A stretch of DNA of 64,000 nucleotides from Astropecten irregularis. Lineage: Eukaryota; Echinodermata; Asteroidea; Paxillosida; Astropectinidae. Below are positions 58,601 to 64,000 of this stretch, one piece after another. The stretch spans positions 1,242,501-1,306,500 of the forward strand of contig OZ020256.1 of assembly GCA_963971285.1 (NCBI GenBank), read 5' to 3'. Position 1 is the stretch's first letter. Each line of letters starts with the position of its first letter. Both the position numbers and the translations under genes were made by a program. The notes under the pieces were generated by a model that saw only the letters and a program-made list of their open reading frames with translations, ran no database searches and was not told the DNA's origin.

Positions 58601-61600
58601 CTGAGTGGCTGGATTACTGGACTTAGTAAGCAGCTTGGCTTTGGACTTTTTGGGACTGATTTTGACTTCGGGCTCGAAGGTTTTCACTGAGGCTCGCATC
58701 CCCGGTGGGGTTAACTCTGCCGATGCCTGAACAGGCTCGATGCTTTCAGCTGCTGCAAACTCCATGGGAGAAGCCTCAGCGAAGCCCCCTTTTAGGTTCT
58801 CTGGTTTGACATAGCGTGGTGACGAAGTCATGGTTGCCTGCCAGGGGGACAGTCGGAACAGTCCACTCTTAGGCCTCTCTGGTTTGTCAATAGGACTCAG
58901 ATCTGCCACGAGTTCGGGTTCTTTTGGCTGCATCTCTATTGGACGAACTGGGGCATTAACTTGACGGAGCTCTGGAGTTTGAACCGTTGCCTGTGTTGGT
59001 TTTTCTTCGGCCTTGTTTAATACATCCTGAATTTCTAAATTAGACGGCCTGTTCAATACCTTCACATGAGTTGGTACAACTTCACTTGGAAGTGGTTCCA
59101 GGATAGATTTATCTTCAACAGAAAATCCATTCTCCGCGACATTCTCTGGGGTCTGTTTGTGAGTTTCTGTCTCAACGGCTGAGGCAAGTGACGTAGGAAT
59201 TTCTTCTTGCATAGGGAGTTTATCTTGCATAGAAATGGATATTTCCTCAGGGCTAACTGCTTTCAAAGTGTCTTCACCATTAGCAGACTGGATAAATGAA
59301 TCTGCAGTTGCTTCTGGTGATGGTGCTTCCTCCAGTGGCTTAACCTCTGCCTGAACGAGGTCTTCATTCACAGCCTTAACAGTGTCAGGCTCAGCAACCT
59401 TCTGGGTACCTTCAGTTTTTAATATCAAGTTCTCAGCTGACAGTGCTGCTCCCTTCTCCTCCGGGGACAATGAACCGTTCACGGCGGATTTGACTGTGCC
59501 ATTATTCAGCCTGTTCATCTCTTTGACCTGTCTGTCTGTTGTGGACTTAGGTGGTAGATCTTCAGTGCTGGAATTGCTGTCCTTCTGGAAGACGTCCTCG
59601 CTACCCGAGCTGGCGATGCTCAGCTTGTGATTGATATCCCGGTCACCTTCAGCAGGAGGTAACACAACGCCTTCTGGTACTGGTGGTCGTGGATTCTCCG
59701 GAATGACGGGAGGCAGTGCAGAGACACTCCCCGTAGTCGAACCTCGGACAGAGGGACGAGACCTACGGGATGAGAGCCTGGAACGCCTCTTACTGTCTAT
59801 TCCTGGGCTGCCAGGGTCCTCGGAAGTGGATTGGCGGGTCTTCCTGAGGGTGAATCCCTGAAAGGAAAGCCAAAAGAAAGACAACTTTTTGAACAATAAC
59901 TCAGCATAAATGAATCACACGACTTAAACTGACCAAACCAATGGCAACAGACTGTCAAAGCTTATCTATCAAAAATATCTTTCAATTGACTCTGATTTCA
60001 AGAGAATTACAACTCTGTATGAGGTGATACAATCGTGGCCTACCTTCCTGATATCTTTGAGGAGGTTGTCAACGATGCATCCATCTTCCTCTATTGGAGG
60101 CGGAGCTCCAACCTTCCTGCCTTTTGAGTCGCCTCCACCAGCAGCTTTCCTCTTCTCCATTTCCTCCTTCTGTTTGCGTCGCTCCTCTGCCTTCCGCTCC
60201 TGGACGCAGCGCTTCTCATTCTCCTAAGCAACAAAATGCACATCACCGGATCAGCAACAGCACTTACAATCACAATAACCAATGCTTCTCTCAAAAGACG
60301 GATAAAGCAGGGACAACAATCCATTTCTGAGTACAGTTTGAATGCCTCTATAATGAACATCGAACGTTAGTCTAGACTGAATGCCATCATTGCCTCCCAA
60401 CTTTTGGGAACGACTGCTATAATGACCACAGGAGACAATTATGAATCAATCCTTGGCCTTGCTAGGCAAAGTGTGATGTCACAATACATATCATTATGGT
60501 GATACGGACGACTCATCATTTCTGAGCGTTTAGCGAAATTCAGCCCTGGTCAAATAAATTACCTCACGGCTGATTTTGATGCGCTCCGCAAACGTCTTGA
60601 AGATCTGGAAGAACTCGTCCAGCTGGAACTTGCTGCTGTCCTCCACGAAATAGACGGCCAGCTCCTCAGAGAGAGCATGGATCCTCTCCAGATCCTCCTT
60701 CAGTTCATCAACTTGTACCAAGGCTTCCTAAAATGAAGGGGAAAAAAGAAGGTTAAAAAAAAAATTCACCTGAACATTTCAGATTTATTATCAATTTATT
60801 TAATGGCGAACATTGTTGCGTATTGCATCCATCTTTCATTCAATGTAGTTAGCCAACTTTAGCAAACACCTCCTCTACACAGTTAGCTATGTTTGGCGAA
60901 CGTTGCCTTTGTGTTTGGCGAACAGCGCGTTACGGTTTGAAAACGGTGGCGCACTATGCATAATTCGCTGGAGTGGCATAAGTTTCAGCTTCAGACAGGT
61001 GTGCTGTTACCCTTACAAACAGCTGTAGCCATAGCCGGAGCTGTTAGTAGTTTGAATTCAGCCTTTACATGTAGTTACCTTGATGAAAGTTTCAAGCTGT
61101 TCCTGGACTTCTTTGACTGCTTTCTCCTGTTGTCTCTGCAGTTTCTCCAGGCTACGACTCAGTGTGTTGATCTCCCCTGTCAGATGATCCACTGATAACC
61201 TGTTCAAGAAGTCAATGCAAAAAAGGCAATCAAACCTCTGCATTAACTATACAAACCCCTGGACATTTTGGCCAAGAACCTTTCTCAATCTTTCAGAGTC
61301 TATTTAGTTTGGTCAGCAAGCCCTTAATAAAGTTACAGTGTTGGGCTCAGAAGACCTGTGTCTTGCAAAGTCCAATGATAGTCAGAGATAAGTTTTGGTG
61401 GGTTTATCAGGAGGGAAGGGTTGACTCTTGGCCAAGCAAAGCTTTTAAGCAGACCTTTCATGTTTGATGATTTGTAATTTTTGGGGGTACAATTTCTACT
61501 TGAGGAGATATCTCTCCTTGTGTTTGCTGTCTCACAATCCAAACTCATGATCCCATTGACAGCCTCCTGAACTTATATTAAAAGGTTGCCTTCTAGATCA

Positions 61601-63754
61601 AGAATCCATGAGAGATGTTAACTCTGACACGCCCCCTACTGGCCACGGAGAGTCTCATAAGTGTGAGGGGCGGCTCTATGCTGACCTGGACGCCTTGGTG
61701 AGGCTGCTCATCTCGTCAGGAAACAGCAGCATGTTCTTATCCTTCTTCTCAGCCACCTCCACGATGTAATGCATCAGGTTCATCCTGGGCTTGTTGGCCT
61801 TGGTGTCGATCAGCTTCATGAGAGAGGAGACTTTGAAGGCCATGGCGTTGCCGGCAAAACCTCCCTGTTAACAAGAATAATTTGAATGGATTCTATGAGC
61901 AATGAGGGATGATATCAACCAGGGCTTGCTGCTCCACTAAGCTGGTCAGCTGTATTGCTGACCATCCCACTCCCATTTTTCATTAGCCATCAAACTGCTT
62001 TCCCGGTTTTCCTGGTCACTCACTGTCTCCCTTTGCTCTGCTCCTTTCATCCATTTATGTGCATCTTTACTTGCATGTTTTTGTCTTCTTGTCATTCAAC
62101 CTTTAAGAAAGATCTTGCTAGGATCGGAATGTCAGGCCTTCCTAACTCCAAGCATTTGATTTAAAGTCATATATACCACATTTTTTTTCAAGAGGTAAGG
62201 TTTTGAGTAGCTTAGAGCAGCTTCTCAGAAGTATGTTTGACAAGCCAGGAGTAGGTTTAGATCTAGTGAATGTATACCGGGCTAGTGTCTAAATCAGACC
62301 ACGGATTTAACCTTAACCCAAGGGCAGGTGAGCCAATGGCCTTTCTGAATCTATTAACAAAAGTTTTCAACCACCAAAAATTCATGTTTACTTACTGAAT
62401 TCATAAAGTTTCCCGTCAACAAAATCAGTGTCAAGAATTCTTCCAAAGTCTTGCTGCTTAGGATATCTGAAAGAAAATGAACAAAACAAAAATGTAACAA
62501 TTGTGTTGAATACTGTGAGTTCTATTAATTTTTATAGATGCTTTGATTATGATCAGTATTGATCACCAACCTGAGGTGGAATTTTTGTTTGTAGTTTTTT
62601 TTTTTCTAGCAGTGTGTAAACAATTCACAAATAGTTGCTGCTGTAAGGGATCTGGTCAGTGAAGTTTACTATTAAACATTCCAGTTTTTCTCTAAAAATG
62701 TTAATTATCAATTCTGACCTTAACTGAATTAATTTCTTCAGAATAAATAATTAAAAACGTTAAATGCAGAAGTTGAGTAATTAATGTAATAAGGATTTTT
62801 AAACGGCGTACCTAAAGAGTTTGCATTTTTAAGACATGCGGACATAATTTTTTCAGTTTGTTTTGAGTAAAAAGAGGAATACAATTAAACGATGGCTTTG
62901 GGGGGATTCGAACCCACAACCTCCTGAGGAAAGATTGGTTCACCTTTGCTGGCTTTCTGCAGTGTGGCGAGCGCTGGCTTGAGGTAGGCCACGTTAGCCA
63001 CAAACTCTTCCTTCATGAGCATGCCTTCGATGCGAAGCTTGTAACTGTGGGTTATCAAACAAAGACAAAAATCCGGTTTTAAACAAAAGATTTGAAGGTC
63101 AATTGATGGAGATAAGGATGGTTGTTTGTAATGATCCTCATCAGCCAATGTTAAAATAAGCTCTAGGCTCAATGGAAGTCTGTCCATCACTCTACAAATC
63201 TGTGTCTTTGTCTATTATTTCATCACGGTTTTCACTACCAACATGGCATGGAGTTAAGGTCTATGCACAAGGTCTGCACCACTCCATGAGTAATGGGACT
63301 GAATTTGAAAGTGGCTTACTCGGATATACTTGTCAGCCCGAGATAAAATTTCTCGGCAGATCCCAGCTTGGCTTTGTCCCCATCAAATGCTTTCAGCATT
63401 TCAATCTATAAAAGAAAAAGACGTTAGAATTTTATAAGGAAATCTAAGGAAAATGATGCAAGCTGGAGAAAACTGTATCACAGAAGCCGAAGCCTACCGA
63501 AGTCTAGGACTTGCATGGCTGTCACTGATGATGAATTCAGCCTTCTGGGTATGGGAATGAATTCTCATCCCGAGGTTGAGACCTACCTCATCCTTCTCCG
63601 GCATAACTCTCATTAATCCCTTCAGCCTCTCAGCTCCTCCAAAGGCTTGAGGGTCTCCGCCGGTGATCAGCGCCACGATCTGCTCGGTGGGAAGACGGAA
63701 CTGCTTCAAGAAGATGTTGACATTTAGGCTCCTTTTGCCGTCTAACAAGTTGAT
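52228..63754 (-). CDS. INF2: INF2-type formin, 3' part (5' part beyond the right edge)
   Basis: Exons on the minus strand: 63587-63754, 63320-63405, 62944-63044, 62396-62466, 61686-61864, 61079-61199, 60563-60727, 60044-60223, 58316-59857, 57761-57812 and 52228-52673. All junctions are GT-AG and in phase, giving 1036 residues in the window. The first eight encode most of FH2: SLNVNIFLKQF, YKLRIEGMLMKEEF, TLILLTGNFMNSGGFAGNAM, FKVSSLMKLIDTKANKPRMN, then helices ending in a basic coiled coil (RKAEERRKQKEEMEKRK). GCIVDNLLKDIRKGFTLRKT matches the INF2 WH2/DAD segment (VIDALLADIRKGFQLRKT in human, as I recall it) and spans the eighth/ninth exon junction. The remainder is a long disordered Pro/Glu/Ser tail. 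INF2 nucleates, elongates and severs actin and acts at the ER and mitochondria in mammals. The DID, FH1 and start of FH2 are outside the window. A second ending is listed separately. Confidence 0.9.
53474..54700. mobile_element. Non-autonomous hAT-type element, about 1.23 kb
   Basis: The exact 8-bp duplication TATATATG (53466-53473 and 54701-54708) brackets the ends CAGCGGCGTAGCTAGG and CCGTAGCTACGCCACTG. The 8-bp target and CAGTGGCGTAGC-type terminus fit the hAT superfamily. Subterminal arms are rich in GGGGGGGCAC words. Open frames inside are low-complexity shadows and no transposase is seen. It lies in the INF2 intron between 52673 and 57761. Confidence 0.85.
53593..53860. mobile_element. 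Small element nested in the hAT-type copy
   Basis: The ends CAGGGGCAGATCCAGG and CCTAGATCCGCTCCTG are inverted copies with about three differences. The interior holds a purine run and a 14-C run near 53823-53835. Flanks share AAATG imperfectly, so the target duplication is unclear. Confidence 0.55.
54709..57760. other. INF2 intron, right part
   Basis: No supportable exon lies between the hAT-type element and the 17-codon exon. The stretch is AT-rich, with a TTTG/TTTC microsatellite near 57211-57269 and an unassigned GC-richer patch around 55560-55800 that has an open minus frame but no splice signals. Confidence 0.5.
57211..57269. repeat. Compound microsatellite (TTTG)n (TTTC)n (TGTC)n
   Basis: Consecutive TTTG units run into TTTC, CTGT and then TTTG units. 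It is within the INF2 intron. Confidence 0.85.
57761..57812 (-). CDS. INF2: INF2 17-codon exon with hydrophobic peptide
   Basis: The acceptor TTTTCTGCAG and consensus donor GTAAGT bracket 52 bases: KSKKNQMCLLVFMSFFS plus one base. It enters in phase 0, as left by the donor at 58316, and leaves in phase 1, as needed by 52673. Both phases fitting exactly is the main evidence. A basic cluster followed by a hydrophobic run could act as a membrane-contacting insert; that is inference. Confidence 0.6.
58277..59857 (-). CDS. INF2: INF2 tail exon, short-form ending by intron read-through
   Basis: From the acceptor TTTCCTTTCAG the frame runs 526 codons to TAG at 58277. At 58316 there is a good donor (AAAG|GTAACT). 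If it is unused, translation continues for 12 more codons (VTLAKRLMAFFR) and stops, giving an 883-residue product in this window. If used, the long form results. Vertebrate INF2 also makes two C-terminal forms, one with a CAAX box and one without; no CAAX box is seen in either ending here. Confidence 0.75.
   Translation of the reverse strand, partial: GFTLRKTRQSTSEDPGSPGIDSKRRSRLSSRRSRPSVRGSTTGSVSALPPVIPENPRPPVPEGVVLPPAEGDRDINHKLSIASSGSEDVFQKDSNSSTEDLPPKSTTDRQVKEMNRLNNGTVKSAVNGSLSPEEKGAALSAENLILKTEGTQKVAEPDTVKAVNEDLVQAEVKPLEEAPSPEATADSFIQSANGEDTLKAVSPEEISISMQDKLPMQEEIPTSLASAVETETHKQTPENVAENGFSVEDKSILEPLPSEVVPTHVKVLNRPSNLEIQDVLNKAEEKPTQATVQTPELRQVNAPVRPIEMQPKEPELVADLSPIDKPERPKSGLFRLSPWQATMTSSPRYVKPENLKGGFAEASPMEFAAAESIEPVQASAELTPPGMRASVKTFEPEVKISPKKSKAKLLTKSSNPATQAVKTQQPAEENVWEVLQPLAGTPVTTLDPTRNAVTKSETNGHAVPEATTPQVTSHEANGSASDECFTHIDTDEIPQLLDDKDTSKDTVQTAPAAKVTLAKRLMAFFR
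62100..62155. repeat. Dispersed palindromic repeat family, partial copy
   Basis: GATCTTGCTAGGATCGGAATGTCAGGCC...CCTAACTCCAAGCATTT matches one arm of the 14685-14827 copy. To its left, CATCCATTTATGTGCATCTT...ACTTGCATGTT also recurs at 63930-63970, so the element is longer than the palindrome. Confidence 0.65.
62890..62930 (-). repeat. SINE or tRNA-derived fragment beside an INF2 donor
   Basis: The reverse complement contains CAGGAGGTTGTGGGTTCGAA and TCCCCCCAAAGCC, like the B-box region of the SINEs at 15311 and 22161 (AGGAGGTC(T/A)TGGGT(A/T)CGAATCCCACC). It begins about 14 bp inside the intron after the 62944 donor. Confidence 0.5.
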
Positions 63755-63929
63755 CTGTGGGAGGAATCACGGAGGTGATCAGAGGGGAGAAATATCAGGG
63801 AGGAATGACCATTATTTGATTTTTTCCATCCAAAATGGTATAATTAAGTAGTGAATGGTGACAAGAATCTTTTTATTTATATGAGATATATATTATAAAT
63901 TAGTATCATTTATTTTTGTTCTGATCCTG

Positions 63930-64000
63930 TCATCCATTTTATGTGTATATCTTCACTTGCATGTTCTTGTCCTCTTGCCATGTAGCCTTCGATAAAGATC
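63930..64000. repeat. Dispersed repeat family, copy cut by the window edge
   Basis: TGATCCTGTCATCCATTTTATGTG...CACTTGCATGTTCTTGTCCTCTTG...AAAGATC parallels 62050-62110 and stops at the right edge where the palindromic arm should begin. Confidence 0.6.

Noticed and set aside
1-64000. CRISPR arrays, operons, prophage, LTR or retroviral elements
   Set aside because: No regularly spaced repeats, no bacterial gene texture, and no paired long direct repeats with gag/pol-like frames.

Overview
This is a stretch of animal nuclear DNA. It is AT-rich and has spliced genes with GT-AG introns, AATAAA signals, tRNA-derived SINEs and many small terminal-inverted-repeat elements. Three protein families are recognisable: STARD10, C2CD6/CATSPERT and the formin INF2. 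Together with the very frequent octamer TAGGCCTA and its variants, these suggest an invertebrate deuterostome, probably an echinoderm. The phylum is an inference; no ribosomal or mitochondrial marker is present.

Layout. 1-10684 is mostly repeat-bearing intergenic DNA. 10685-20530 (minus) is a complete six-exon STARD10-like lipid-transfer gene of 279 codons. 20531-23841 is intergenic, with a TTAA-flanked MITE, a SINE and a decayed LINE piece. 23842-37799 (plus) is an unrecognised gene for a disordered, acidic, proline-rich protein of about 2574 aa. Its short first exon splices over 6.2 kb to a single 7.6 kb exon, and a second ATG-bearing first exon with a matching splice phase lies at 24864-24940. 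41447-43319 (minus) is a two-exon C2CD6/CATSPERT-like gene, which in mammals acts in the sperm CatSper channel complex. It stands head-to-head, across a 434-bp CpG-containing gap, with a three-exon plus-strand gene (43754-47626) for an unrecognised basic, probably nuclear protein of 1141 aa. 48059-48731 (minus) holds two phase-compatible orphan exons. From 63754 leftwards runs the 3' half of an INF2-type formin: most of FH2, the WH2/DAD motif and a long disordered tail. Its 5' half lies beyond the right edge. The tail has two possible endings, one by reading into an intron and one through a 17-codon exon plus a further 3' exon.

Mobile DNA is plentiful and mostly non-autonomous: a 1.2-kb hAT-type element with an exact 8-bp duplication and a nested smaller element, a mariner-like MITE, a piggyBac-type MITE, two GGCC-ended hairpin families, a five-copy palindromic repeat family, and SINE copies in both orientations. 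No CRISPR array, rRNA gene, retroviral or LTR element, or convincing tRNA gene was seen.

The most interesting leads are the repeat-built giant protein with alternative first exons, the 1141-aa nuclear protein with a duplicated tryptophan-containing module, the alternative INF2 C-termini, and an inverted-repeat pair flanking STARD10 exons 2-4.
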